Origin: Rhizobiaceae bacterium CPCC 101076
GTDB taxonomy: Bacteria; Pseudomonadota; Alphaproteobacteria; Rhizobiales; Methylopilaceae
Length of the DNA stretch: 64,000 nucleotides
Assembly: GCA_003347645.1 (NCBI GenBank)
Contig: QDFX01000018.1
Coordinates: forward strand, 1 to 64,000
Direction: 5' to 3'
The notes under the pieces were generated by a model. The model saw nothing but the letters and a program-made list of their open reading frames with translations, was not told the DNA's origin and ran no database searches. This document shows, piece after piece, positions 24,902-33,533 of this stretch. Both the position numbers and the translations under genes were made by a program. Position 1 is the first letter of the stretch; the number at the start of each line of letters is the position of its first letter.

Positions 24902-27900
24902 ATGACCGCACAGCCCCTGGCACCCGGCGACCGGGTCTTCCTCGTCGACGGCTCGTCCTTCGTCTTTCGCGCCTATTTCCAGTCGATGAATCAGGACGCG
25001 AAGTACAATTACCGTTCGGATGGGCTGCCGACCGGCGCCGTGCGCCTGTTCTCGACCAAGCTCTACCAATTCATCCGCGAGGGCGCGGTCGGCATCCGCC
25101 CGACCCATCTCGCCATCGTCTTCGACAAGTCCGAGGACACATTCCGCAAGGAAATCTATGCGGACTACAAGGCGAACCGGAAAGAGCCGCCACCGGACCT
25201 GATCCCGCAGTTCCGCCTGATGCGCGAGGCGGTGAAGGCGTTCGGGCTGAAGCCGGTCGAAAAGGCGGGCTTCGAGGCCGACGACATCATCGCGACCTAT
25301 GCCTGCCAGGCGGAAGCGGCGGGTGCGGAGGTGCTGATTATCTCGGCGGACAAGGACCTCATGCAGGTCGTGACGCCGAAGGTTAGCTTCTACGACTTCG
25401 AGAGCGGGGCAAAAGGCCGGCCCGGCTACCGGCCGGAGCGACGGATCGATATCCAGGGCGTCATCGATTATTTCGGCGTGCCGCCGGAGCGCGTGACCGA
25501 CGTCCAGGCGCTGGTCGGCGACACCTCCGACAACGTTCCGGGCGTGCCGGGCATCGGCATCAAGACCGCGTCCGCGCTGCTTGCGGAATTCGGGACTCTC
25601 GAAGAGCTTCTTGGGCGCGTCGAGGAGATCAAGCAGCCGAAAAGGCGCGAGAGCCTGATCCAGTATGCCGAGCAGGCGCGAATTTCGAAGCAGCTCGTCA
25701 CGCTCGACTGCGCGGTCGCGATGGACATTTCGCTGCCGGATCTGCAGGTGCCGGATTTCGACCCGGCACGGCTGATCGCGTTCTCCAAGGCGATGGAGTT
25801 CACGACGCTGACCAAGCGCGTCGCCGAGGCCTCCGGTATCGATGCGAATGGCATAGAAAGTGATGCAGAACTCCGCGCCGGACCCGGCCGTTATGCAGAA
25901 TCCCAGATCGAGGCCGCGGAAGCCGGCGAACCTGCCCCTCCGCCCGCCAATCTGAGCGGTGAGGAGGAGATCCCGTCGCCGATCCGCTACGAGCGCGGCG
26001 CGCCGAACAAGACGAACGGCAAGGCCGCGACGACCGACGGCTTCAGCCCGCAGGCGCGAGTGCAGAAGATCATCGAGGAAGCGCGCAACACGCCCTGCTC
26101 GAAGGAGCATTACGACATCGTCCGCACCGTCGAGCGCCTCGACCGGTGGATCGCCGCGATCCGCGAGGCGGGACGCGTGGCGATCGACACCGAGACGACG
26201 AGCCTCGACGCGATGCAGGCCGAGATCGTCGGCATCTCGCTCGCCGTCCAGCCGGGCCTCGCCGCCTATATCCCTGTCGGCCACACGACCGGCGTCAGCG
26301 ACATGTTCGGCGGCGGCCTCGCGCCCGACCAGCTGCCGCTCGACACCGTGCTGAAGGGGCTGAAGCCGCTCCTCGAAGAGCAGAGCGTCCTGAAGATCGG
26401 CCAAAACATCAAATACGACACGCTGGTTTTCTCGCGGCACGGCATCAAGCTCGCGCCGACCGATGACACGATGCTGTTGTCCTACGCACTCGATTCCGGG
26501 CGCGGCACGCATGGCATGGACGAGCTGGCCATGCGCTGGCTCAATCACACCTGCATCGCCTATCGCGACGTCACCGGCACGGGCAAGGCGCGCAAGGGTT
26601 TCGCCGAGGTCGCGATCGACAAGGCGGCGGAATATTCGGCCGAGGACGCCGACATCACGCTCAGGCTGTGGCGGGTGCTCAAGGCACGTCTTGTCGCCGA
26701 GGGCATGGTCACCGTCTACGAGACGCTGGAGAAGCCGCTCATTCCGGTGCTGATGCGCATGGAACAGCGCGGCATCGCGATCGACAGGAACATGCTGTCG
26801 CGCCTGTCCGGCGATTTCGCCCAAAGCATGGGCGCGCTTGAAGAGGAGATCTTCGAGCTTGCCGGCGAGCGCTTCACTCTCGGCTCACCGAAACAGCTTG
26901 GCGACATCCTGTTCGGCAAGATGGGCTATCCCGGCGCCAAGAAGACGAAGACCGGCGCCTGGGCGACCGGCGCCAATATCCTCGAAGACCTCGCGGAAGA
27001 GGGCTATCCGCTACCCCGCCGTATCCTCGACTGGCGCCAGCTCGCCAAGCTGAAGTCGACCTATACCGACTCGCTGCAAACCTACGTCCATCCCGAGACC
27101 AAACGGGTGCACACCTCGTTCTCGATGGCCTCGACCTCGACCGGACGGCTATCGTCGTCGGATCCCAACATCCAGAACATCCCGATCCGAACCGAGGAAG
27201 GCCGGAAGATCCGCAAGGCCTTCGTTGCCGAACCGGGCCGCAAGCTGATCTCGGCCGACTATTCGCAGATCGAACTGCGCGTGCTGGCCCATATGGCCGA
27301 CATCCCGCAGCTGAAGGACGCCTTCGCCAAGGGCCACGACATCCATGCGATGACGGCGTCGGAGATGTTCGGCGTGCCGGTCGAGGGCATGCCGGCGGAT
27401 GTCCGCCGCCGCGCCAAGGCGATCAATTTCGGCATCATCTACGGCATCTCGGCCTTCGGCCTCGCGAACCAGCTCTCGATCCCGCGCGACGAGGCGGGCG
27501 CCTATATCAAGAAGTACTTCGAGCGCTTCCCCGGTATCCGCGACTACATGGACCGGATGCGCGACGAGGCGAAGCAGCACGGCTATGTGCGGACCTTGTT
27601 CGGGCGCAAATGCCATTACCCGCTGAACGAGGCCCGCTCGCCGGCCGAACGCGGCTTCCTGGAACGCGCGGCGATCAACGCGCCGATCCAGGGCACCGCG
27701 GCGGACATCATCCGCCGCGCGATGATCCGGATGGAGGAGGCTTTGGCCGCCGAGCGGCTGTCAGCGAAGATGCTGCTGCAGGTCCACGACGAACTGGTGT
27801 TCGAGGTGCCGGACGACGAAGTCGAGGCGACCATCCCGGTGGTGAGGCGCATCATGATCGACGCGCCGCTGCCTTCGGTGAAGCTCGACGTGCCGCTGCA

Positions 27901-27943
27901 GGTCGACGCGCGCGCAGCGGACAATTGGGACGAGGCGCATTAA
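24902..27943 (+). CDS. polA: DNA polymerase I
   Basis: A 1013-residue repair and replication polymerase with all three domains. The 5'-3' exonuclease (about 1-300) has FEADDIIATYA and GDTSDNVPGVPGIGIKTA. The 3'-5' proofreading domain has Asp429-x-Glu in AIDTETTSLD, then IGQNIKYDTL and YSAEDADITL, so it looks active. The polymerase domain has Asp786 in SADYSQIELR and Asp963 in VHDELVF as metal ligands. I chose the ATG at 24902, where the family N-terminus begins. The open frame back to 24854 adds unrelated residues. Confidence 0.97.
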   Translation: MTAQPLAPGDRVFLVDGSSFVFRAYFQSMNQDAKYNYRSDGLPTGAVRLFSTKLYQFIREGAVGIRPTHLAIVFDKSEDTFRKEIYADYKANRKEPPPDLIPQFRLMREAVKAFGLKPVEKAGFEADDIIATYACQAEAAGAEVLIISADKDLMQVVTPKVSFYDFESGAKGRPGYRPERRIDIQGVIDYFGVPPERVTDVQALVGDTSDNVPGVPGIGIKTASALLAEFGTLEELLGRVEEIKQPKRRESLIQYAEQARISKQLVTLDCAVAMDISLPDLQVPDFDPARLIAFSKAMEFTTLTKRVAEASGIDANGIESDAELRAGPGRYAESQIEAAEAGEPAPPPANLSGEEEIPSPIRYERGAPNKTNGKAATTDGFSPQARVQKIIEEARNTPCSKEHYDIVRTVERLDRWIAAIREAGRVAIDTETTSLDAMQAEIVGISLAVQPGLAAYIPVGHTTGVSDMFGGGLAPDQLPLDTVLKGLKPLLEEQSVLKIGQNIKYDTLVFSRHGIKLAPTDDTMLLSYALDSGRGTHGMDELAMRWLNHTCIAYRDVTGTGKARKGFAEVAIDKAAEYSAEDADITLRLWRVLKARLVAEGMVTVYETLEKPLIPVLMRMEQRGIAIDRNMLSRLSGDFAQSMGALEEEIFELAGERFTLGSPKQLGDILFGKMGYPGAKKTKTGAWATGANILEDLAEEGYPLPRRILDWRQLAKLKSTYTDSLQTYVHPETKRVHTSFSMASTSTGRLSSSDPNIQNIPIRTEEGRKIRKAFVAEPGRKLISADYSQIELRVLAHMADIPQLKDAFAKGHDIHAMTASEMFGVPVEGMPADVRRRAKAINFGIIYGISAFGLANQLSIPRDEAGAYIKKYFERFPGIRDYMDRMRDEAKQHGYVRTLFGRKCHYPLNEARSPAERGFLERAAINAPIQGTAADIIRRAMIRMEEALAAERLSAKMLLQVHDELVFEVPDDEVEATIPVVRRIMIDAPLPSVKLDVPLQVDARAADNWDEAH

Positions 27944-27968
27944 CCCTTTCCCGCGAAGCGGGAGAGAC
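27944..27968. repeat. Dispersed hairpin repeat, copy 1
   Basis: CTTTCCCGCGAAGCGGGAGAG follows the polA stop directly and forms a short hairpin around GAA. Related copies follow the nth gene (43816-43841) and the YgjP-like gene (55757-55782). Confidence 0.6.
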
Positions 27969-27969
27969 A

Positions 27970-28521
27970 TTACGCCAACTTCGCCACCCAGCCCGCCAGA
28001 GCCGCGATCTTCGCCTCGAGCACGCCGCGCAGACCGGCATCGGCGATCGTGCCGTCGTCAGCCACGAGCTCCGGCTGGAAGTGGATGTAGACCTCGGGCT
28101 GGCCGATCAGGCGGACGTCGAGATAGCCGAGGATGGTCTTGAGATGCGCCTGCGCGTTGGCGGTGCGGATCGGGCCGATCGAGGCGCCCATGATCGCGGC
28201 CGGCTTGCCGGCCCATACATTGTGGCCGTAGGGCCGCGACGCCCAGGCGATCGCATTGGTCAGGAGCGGCGGCAGAGAGCGGTTATATTCCGGCGTCACG
28301 AACAGAAGACCGTCGACTCCCTTCACCTCGCGGCGGAGCCGTTCGACGCTTTCCGGCACCGCGCCTTCGAGGTCCTGGCTGAACATCGGAAGGTCGTCGA
28401 TCTGGATTTGTTTGAAGCGCACCTGACCGTCCGCGAGCTTCTCAAGTGCCGTCGCCACCTTCTGATTGATCGAACCCCTATGCGCGCTGCCCACAACCAC
28501 GCCGACCACATGCTTTGCCAT
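27970..28521 (-). CDS. NAD(P)H-dependent FMN reductase (flavodoxin fold)
   Basis: A 183-residue flavoprotein of the NADPH-dependent FMN reductase family, which includes chromate and quinone reductases. GSAHRGSIN at residues 11-19 is the FMN phosphate loop, and TPEYNRSLPPLLTNAIAW is the second family signature. Three consecutive ATG codons occur. The third (28521) has GGAG at good spacing. It is divergent from an HxlR regulator with only 77 bases between the starts, so redox- or electrophile-responsive control by that protein is likely. Confidence 0.88.
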   Translation of the reverse strand: MAKHVVGVVVGSAHRGSINQKVATALEKLADGQVRFKQIQIDDLPMFSQDLEGAVPESVERLRREVKGVDGLLFVTPEYNRSLPPLLTNAIAWASRPYGHNVWAGKPAAIMGASIGPIRTANAQAHLKTILGYLDVRLIGQPEVYIHFQPELVADDGTIADAGLRGVLEAKIAALAGWVAKLA

Positions 28522-28530
28522 CATCATCTC

Positions 28531-28567
28531 CAGTTACTATTTGTGCCTTGGGGCGCTCAAGGTACTG
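28531..28567. promoter_or_regulatory. Probable HxlR operator region
   Basis: The 77-bp gap between the divergent reductase and HxlR genes has an inverted pair CCTTG (28546-28550) and CAAGG (28558-28562) between a GTTACT and a GGTACT. HxlR regulators commonly bind such TACT-containing dyads between themselves and a divergent target. Confidence 0.4.
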
Positions 28568-28598
28568 TCGGTTGCGGCAGCCGCAAGAAGGCACATAC

Positions 28599-29009
28599 AT
28601 GACACTGACCCACGATCCGCTCTCCACGAACTGTCGCGCCGTCAGCGCCGTGCTGGCGCGCGTCGGCGACAAATGGAGCGTGCTCATCGTCACCGTGCTC
28701 GGCCCCGGCCCCAGGCGCTTCAACGAGCTGAAACGCTCGATCAACGGCATCTCGCAGCGCATGCTGACGCTGTCGCTGCGCGGGCTCGAACGCGACGGAC
28801 TGATTACCCGGACAGTGACGCCCTCGACGCCACCGCGCGTCGACTACGAACTGACCGAACTCGGCCGCTCGCTGCTGAAACCGGTGATGGCGCTGACGGA
28901 CTGGGCGATCAAGAACCAGAGCGCGATCAAGCTGGCGCAAACGGAATTCGACGCCGCCTCGCAGCCCGACATGGAGCGCCGGCCTCTTCAGGCATCCAGC
29001 TCGGCGTAA
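28599..29009 (+). CDS. HxlR-family winged-helix transcriptional regulator
   Basis: A 136-residue MarR-like regulator. The HxlR pattern is clear: an N-terminal Cys (NCRAVSAVLARVGDKWSVLIV), FNELKRSINGISQRMLTLSLRGLERDGLI for the recognition helix and wing, then YELTELGRSLLKPV. The Cys at residue 12 is the usual thiol sensor position. The ATG at 28599 follows AAGAAGG. It probably controls the divergent FMN reductase and itself. It is convergent with the GST gene and overlaps its 3' end by 22 bases. Confidence 0.9.
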   Translation: MTLTHDPLSTNCRAVSAVLARVGDKWSVLIVTVLGPGPRRFNELKRSINGISQRMLTLSLRGLERDGLITRTVTPSTPPRVDYELTELGRSLLKPVMALTDWAIKNQSAIKLAQTEFDAASQPDMERRPLQASSSA

Positions 29010-29701
29010 TGGCGGAAGATGCCCTCCTCGCTGAAGGGCAGACGGCGATCGCTGTCGAGATAGGCGGCGATGCGCGGGCGGTCGGCCACCATGTCGTGCA
29101 GGGCGACGACGCTGGGCGTGCCCCCAAGCGCTCGCTCGGTCGCGTTGGGGAAGGCATAGCGCAGTCCCTCGACGACCTGGAACAGGGACAGATCGGCATA
29201 GGTCAGTCCATTGCCGACGAGATGGTCTGAACCTTCGGGATTGCGCGTCAGGATGGTCTCGAACCAGCCGAGGAATTTCGGTATGCGCTCCTCGCAGAAC
29301 TCCTTCGATCGTTTCTTCGCCTCCGGCTTCTGGTCCTCGTAATATTGGCCCATTCCGAGCGGGTGATGGGTATCGTGCGCCTCGCTGACGAGATCGGCGA
29401 TGGTGAGCTGGATCTGATGCACCCAGAGCTTGCCCGCCTCGTCGACAGGCGCGAGTGCATGCCGCGCTCCAAGGTGCAGCAGGATGGCCGAGACCTGCCC
29501 GATGACGAGATCGCCATGCTTCAGGAAGGGTGGTGCGAAGCTCGGCGTCTTGATCGACGCCTCTTCCATCAACGAGATCATCACCGCCATGCCGTCGGGC
29601 TCGCGCCCTACATCCATGTAATCGGCAGCGGCTTCCTCCAGCGCGAGGCGGACAAATTCCCCGCGTCCCTGAATGCCGGGCCAGTAATAAAGCTCGTACA
29701 T
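28988..29701 (-). CDS. Glutathione S-transferase family protein
   Basis: A 237-residue protein with the thioredoxin-fold N-terminal domain (MYELYYWPGIQGRGEFVRLALEEAAADY) and the all-helical C-terminal domain (TYADLSLFQVVEGLRY) of glutathione transferases. Tyr5 or Tyr6 is in the position of the sigma/alpha-class catalytic Tyr. GGGAGGT precedes the ATG at 29701. The much longer open frame upstream (to 30544) is the shadow of plus-strand genes. The substrate is unknown. Confidence 0.88.
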   Translation of the reverse strand: MYELYYWPGIQGRGEFVRLALEEAAADYMDVGREPDGMAVMISLMEEASIKTPSFAPPFLKHGDLVIGQVSAILLHLGARHALAPVDEAGKLWVHQIQLTIADLVSEAHDTHHPLGMGQYYEDQKPEAKKRSKEFCEERIPKFLGWFETILTRNPEGSDHLVGNGLTYADLSLFQVVEGLRYAFPNATERALGGTPSVVALHDMVADRPRIAAYLDSDRRLPFSEEGIFRHYAELDA

Positions 29702-29791
29702 GCTCGGACCTCCCGCTGCCGAACGCGCGAGGTGGCCAACCCGCCTCAAACCCATTAATGGACGCGCCAACGAGAACGGCGGACAGGGACA

Positions 29792-30190
29792 ATGCCCAAA
29801 GCAAAAATGACGAACGTGGTCGGCGTCACCGTGCAGGCGAAGGCCGGCACATTCAGCATCCTCGGCAAGGACAGCGCCGGTCGCGAGATCGAGTTCGAAC
29901 TGCCACTCGACGCGATGAAGCGGCTGGCGGCCGAGACGCGCCGCGCCTCGATGCTCCACCCGGGTCCGTCGCTGGTTCCGAAGGACGCGAAGCCCGGCGA
30001 GTGGGGACAGGTCGTGCCGCTCGATATCCGCACCGCGGCTGTCGGCACGCTCTCCCCGCCGGCGGGTCCCGCGGTCGCGATCGTGTTCGACCAAGGCCAC
30101 GAGACCGAGATCGCGTTCCGCATCCCCGGCGACGGCGCCAAGCATCTCGGCGAGCTGATGATCAAAGAGAGCGAGAAGCTGAAGGGCTAA
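29792..30190 (+). CDS. Hypothetical protein
   Basis: A 132-residue protein, soluble and without a signal peptide. I do not recognise it. It looks like one beta-rich domain: GTFSILGKDSAGREIEFELPLDAMKRLAAE near the start and VAIVFDQGHETEIAFRIPG near the end repeat the same strand-strand-helix plan, which may be an internal duplication. AGGGAC precedes the ATG. It is divergent from the GST gene and 64 bases before the next gene on the same strand. Confidence 0.65.
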   Translation: MPKAKMTNVVGVTVQAKAGTFSILGKDSAGREIEFELPLDAMKRLAAETRRASMLHPGPSLVPKDAKPGEWGQVVPLDIRTAAVGTLSPPAGPAVAIVFDQGHETEIAFRIPGDGAKHLGELMIKESEKLKG

Positions 30191-30254
30191 GGCCGCAACC
30201 TTCCTTCGCGATGGTGCGTTGATCCCGTGAATTGATGTTGCGGGAGACACGACC

Positions 30255-30719
30255 ATGGCGCTCTGGGGCCGTTCCAACCAGACCGAACTGCAATCGCGGA
30301 TCGAGGACATCCAGGCGGGTCTTTCCGCACTGGGCGATTTGCTCAGCGGCGGATTAGACCGCGCCGGGGAGGAAGCAACGCGCGGCGCCCGTGCGGCGCG
30401 GAAATCGGCCGGCGAAACGGCCGATGAACTGACCACGGCGCTGGCGCCGGTCGCATCCGACCTGCGGCACCAGATCGAGGCCCTGACCTCCATCGTCTCC
30501 GCCGCAACCGGAGCATTCGCCAAGAAGGCGGGTCGCGAAGGCAAGCAGGCCTATCAGGTCGTCGAGGAGAAGGTTGAGGACAATGCCATGCTCGCGGTCG
30601 TCGCGGCAGCCGGCGTCGGCTTCCTGCTCGGCGCCATGCTGGTCGGCGGACGCACCGAGGCGCCGCCCAAAGCCGCCAACACCCAGACGCGCACGCCGGC
30701 GCGGCGGCGCGCCGCCTGA
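30255..30719 (+). CDS. DUF883/ElaB-like membrane-anchored protein
   Basis: A 154-residue protein. Residues 1-105 are Ala/Glu/Arg-rich and predicted helical, probably coiled coil. One hydrophobic segment (MLAVVAAAGVGFLLGAMLVGG, about 112-132) is followed by a basic Pro/Thr/Arg tail. The layout resembles the DUF883 (ElaB/YqjD) family, which is anchored to the inner membrane by a C-terminal GlyxxxGly-type helix and has been linked to ribosomes in stationary phase. Similarity is by layout, so the family call is tentative. A strong terminator follows. Confidence 0.65.
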   Translation: MALWGRSNQTELQSRIEDIQAGLSALGDLLSGGLDRAGEEATRGARAARKSAGETADELTTALAPVASDLRHQIEALTSIVSAATGAFAKKAGREGKQAYQVVEEKVEDNAMLAVVAAAGVGFLLGAMLVGGRTEAPPKAANTQTRTPARRRAA

Positions 30720-30722
30720 AAC

Positions 30723-30753
30723 AAAAAAGCCCCGCATCGCTGCGGGGCTTTTC
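30723..30753. terminator. Bidirectional terminator between the DUF883-like gene and metE
   Basis: The stem GCCCCGCA/TGCGGGGC (30729-30736 with 30741-30748) with loop TCGC is flanked by a run of A before and TTTT after, so it works for both convergent genes. Confidence 0.85.
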
Positions 30754-30760
30754 TTATTCG

Positions 30761-33079
30761 TCAGGCCGGTTCGCGAAGCTTCTTCGCCGCCGCGACCATG
30801 TTCTCCAGCGCGGGGCGGACCTCGTCCCATTTGCGGGTCTTGAGGCCGCAATCCGGATTGACCCAGATCTGGTCCGGCGACAGGCGCTGCCGGGCCTTGT
30901 CGAGGAGATCGCTCATCTCGCTCGCCGGCGGCACCCGCGGCGAATGGATGTCGTAGACGCCCGGTCCGATCTCGTTCGGGTACTTGTACGTACGGAACGC
31001 GTCGAGCAGTTCCATCTGCGAACGCGAGGTTTCGATCGAGATCACGTCGGCGTCCATCGCGCCGATGCTGTCGATGATGTCGTTGAATTCCGAATAGCAC
31101 ATATGGGTGTGGATCTGGGTCGACGGCATCACGCCCGAGGCCGAGATGCGGAAACTCTCGACCGCCCAGTCGAGATAGTTCTTCCAGTCCTTCTCGCGCA
31201 GCGGCAGACCTTCGCGGAACGCCGGCTCGTCGATCTGGATGATGGTGATGCCGGCCTTTTCGAGATCGACCACTTCGTCGCGGATCGCGAGTGCGATCTG
31301 GCGGCAGGTTTCGGAGCGCGGAATGTCGTCGCGGATGAACGACCAGAACAGCATGGTGACGGGGCCGGTGAGCATACCCTTCATCGGCCGCTTCGTCAGC
31401 GACTGGGCGTAGCTCGACCATTCCACCGACATCGGCGCGGGACGCGAGACGTCGCCGAAGATGATCGGCGGGCGGACATAGCGTGAGCCGTAGCTCTGCA
31501 CCCAGCCATGCTGGGTGAAGGCGTAGCCGGAGAGCTGCTCGCCGAAATATTGCACCATGTCGTTCCGTTCGAACTCACCGTGGACGAGGACGTCGAGGCC
31601 GATCTCCTCCTGCCATCGGACAGCCGCTTCCGTCTCCTTGCGGAGGAACGCGGCGTAGTCGGCATCGGACAGCGCGCCCTTGCCGTTGGCGGCGCGCGCC
31701 TTGCGAACCTCTTCGGTCTGCGGGAACGAGCCGATCGTCGTGGTCGGAAACGCCGGCAGGTTGAACGCCGCGCGCTGGGCCTCGCGGCGCTCGGCGAAGG
31801 CGACGCGCTTCGCGTGGTCAGGGGTCAGCGCCTGCATGCGCGCCTTCACCGCCGGATCGTGGATCTTCGGCGATTTCGTGCGGGCACGCGCGGCCTCGGA
31901 CGATGACTTCAGCTCCTCGACAACGCTGGCGCGGCCGCCGTCGAGCGCGCGCCCCAGGATCGATAGTTCCTCAATCTTCTGCGCCGCGAAGGCGAGCCAG
32001 GTCTTCACGTCGGAATCGAGCTTCGTCTCCTGGTCGAGATCGATCGGCACGTGAAGGAACGAGCACGAGCCCGAGACGATGATCTTGTCTTCGCCGCGCT
32101 CCTCAATGATCGGCTCGAGCTGGTCGAGCACCGCTTCGAGATCGGCGCGCCAGACATTACGGCCGTCGATGACACCGAGCGACAGAACGAGGTCGCCCCT
32201 CGCGCGGTCGAGGACATCGTTGATCTGGCCGGCGCCGCGCTTGAGGTCGACATGCAGGCCCGCGACCGGCAGATCGAGCGCGAGATCGAGATTGTCGCCG
32301 AGTTCGCCGAAATAGGTCGCGACGAGGACCTTGAGCGACGACGGCAGCGCCGCCGCGATGTGCTGATAGGCAAGCGACATCGCCGCGCGCTCGGAATCGT
32401 CGAGGTCGAGCACGAGGACCGGCTCGTCGATCTGCACCCAGTCCGCGCCTTCGGCCGCGAGCTGCTTCAGCACCTCGACATAGACCGGCACCAGGCCCGG
32501 CAGGAGCGACAGCGGGACGAGCGTCTCGTCCTTCGACTTGCCGAGCTTCAGGAAGGTGACCGGGCCGACCAGCACGGGGCGGGTGTGGATGCCGAGCGCC
32601 TTGGCCTCGCGGAATTCATCGACCGCCTTGGAGGTCGACAGCGCGAATTCCTGACCACGGACGAATTCGGGAACGATGTAGTGGTAGTTGGTATCGAACC
32701 ATTTGGTCATTTCCATCGCCGGCACGCCCTTGCCGGTCTCGTGGACATGGCCGTGCTCGCAGACCGCCGCGCCCTGCGCACCGCGCGCCATCGCGAAATA
32801 GGTGTCGAGCGAAACCGGGCCGCCCTTCCAGCCGTAGATCGCCGGGATCGCGCCGACCATGGCCGAGGTGTCGAGGACATGGTCGTAGAGCGAGAAGTCG
32901 TTGCTCGCGACGCTCTTCAGCGCCTTCTGCCGCTGCCAGTTCGCGGCGCGGATGTCTTTCGCGGAGGCGACGAGCGCGGCCTGGTCGGTCTTGCCGGACC
33001 AGGAGCTTTCGAGGGCGGATTTCAGTTCGCGCCTGGGGCCGATGCGCGGAAATCCGAGCGACGCGGTGACAATGGACAT
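30761..33079 (-). CDS. metE: Cobalamin-independent methionine synthase
   Basis: A 772-residue enzyme that methylates homocysteine with 5-methyltetrahydropteroyltri-glutamate, the last step of methionine synthesis without B12. The N-terminal half starts with the typical LGFPRIGPRRELK. The C-terminal half starts near TTTIGSFPQTEEVRKAR and carries the zinc site: THMCYSEF (His, Cys), a Glu in IQIDEPAFREG, and Cys in NPDCGLKTRKW. Full length for the family. The upstream leader is a cobalamin riboswitch, so B12 should shut it off, which implies a B12-dependent MetH elsewhere. Confidence 0.97.
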   Translation of the reverse strand: MSIVTASLGFPRIGPRRELKSALESSWSGKTDQAALVASAKDIRAANWQRQKALKSVASNDFSLYDHVLDTSAMVGAIPAIYGWKGGPVSLDTYFAMARGAQGAAVCEHGHVHETGKGVPAMEMTKWFDTNYHYIVPEFVRGQEFALSTSKAVDEFREAKALGIHTRPVLVGPVTFLKLGKSKDETLVPLSLLPGLVPVYVEVLKQLAAEGADWVQIDEPVLVLDLDDSERAAMSLAYQHIAAALPSSLKVLVATYFGELGDNLDLALDLPVAGLHVDLKRGAGQINDVLDRARGDLVLSLGVIDGRNVWRADLEAVLDQLEPIIEERGEDKIIVSGSCSFLHVPIDLDQETKLDSDVKTWLAFAAQKIEELSILGRALDGGRASVVEELKSSSEAARARTKSPKIHDPAVKARMQALTPDHAKRVAFAERREAQRAAFNLPAFPTTTIGSFPQTEEVRKARAANGKGALSDADYAAFLRKETEAAVRWQEEIGLDVLVHGEFERNDMVQYFGEQLSGYAFTQHGWVQSYGSRYVRPPIIFGDVSRPAPMSVEWSSYAQSLTKRPMKGMLTGPVTMLFWSFIRDDIPRSETCRQIALAIRDEVVDLEKAGITIIQIDEPAFREGLPLREKDWKNYLDWAVESFRISASGVMPSTQIHTHMCYSEFNDIIDSIGAMDADVISIETSRSQMELLDAFRTYKYPNEIGPGVYDIHSPRVPPASEMSDLLDKARQRLSPDQIWVNPDCGLKTRKWDEVRPALENMVAAAKKLREPA

Positions 33080-33193
33080 GCGGCTAACCTCACTTGAGAG
33101 GCGTGGGGCCGAGCATGGGCACGCATTCCGGCGAGCTTGCGGCGCGCAGGGCAGAGCGGGCCCGCCGGGACACCCCGCCCGTGGACATCTATC

Positions 33194-33363
33194 TCACCGT
33201 GGCAGGTCTCCTGGCTCGCGGGTCGCGGCTGCTGCCTGGCCTTCCCGCCGCGAGCGGCAGTGACACATTCGACAGAAGCTCGCCGCCTACAGTTGCGGGG
33301 GCAGCTCCGGCGCTGAACCGGATTCCCTCTTAGCCACGGGCAGGCGCCCGCAGACCACGGTGA
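33194..33363 (-). promoter_or_regulatory. Cobalamin (adenosylcobalamin) riboswitch in the metE leader
   Basis: On the minus strand the leader has all recognisable parts of the cobalamin riboswitch in order. The P1 5' arm TCACCGTGG comes first, then GAGGGAATCCGGT, the GCTGCCCCCGCAACTGTA core, CACTG, GGGAAGGC and the B12 box AGCCAGGAGACCTGCC (33201-33216). The 3' arm CCACGGTGA pairs perfectly with the first arm. The 3' end is 115 bases before metE. Ligand binding should repress metE when B12 is plentiful. Confidence 0.95.
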
Positions 33364-33377
33364 CGGTACGATGCCGC

Positions 33378-33429
33378 GAGTCTCGATATTAGTCAATAAG
33401 GATATAGAGATTTCTTTATATCGAGACTC
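33378..33429. promoter_or_regulatory. Perfect 12-bp inverted repeat near the metE promoter
   Basis: GAGTCTCGATAT (33378-33389) and ATATCGAGACTC (33418-33429) are exact reverse complements 28 bases apart. Inside the spacer, GATATA pairs with the TATATC of the right arm around GAGATTTCTT, giving a second AT-rich dyad at about 33400-33422. This inner dyad resembles the ATAAAGATATCTTTAT-like sites I associate with ArsR-family SAM/SAH regulators of methionine genes in alphaproteobacteria. That assignment is an inference. Confidence 0.55.
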
Positions 33430-33533
33430 AACGACCTTGGTCGCCTTGTGCCTGCCGATTCCGGCCCCAAGTGAACCTCTCGGCCCTCCGAGAGTTGAAG
33501 CTCTCAAGGCGCGCACAGACGAAGGGGATCCGT

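Larger units (their letters stand above)
33080..33533. other. 454-bp regulatory region between metE and egtB
   Basis: This gap carries the metE leader with its riboswitch (33194-33363), a long perfect inverted repeat further upstream (33378-33429) and the short egtB leader. Between the riboswitch and metE, the minus strand has several GC-rich stems but no T-tract, so the expression platform is more likely translational. GAGG precedes the metE ATG. Confidence 0.7.

Noticed and set aside
24803-26824. 673-codon minus-strand ORF opposite polA
   Set aside because: It is an antisense shadow of the DNA polymerase I gene with shadow-like Arg/Asp/His composition.
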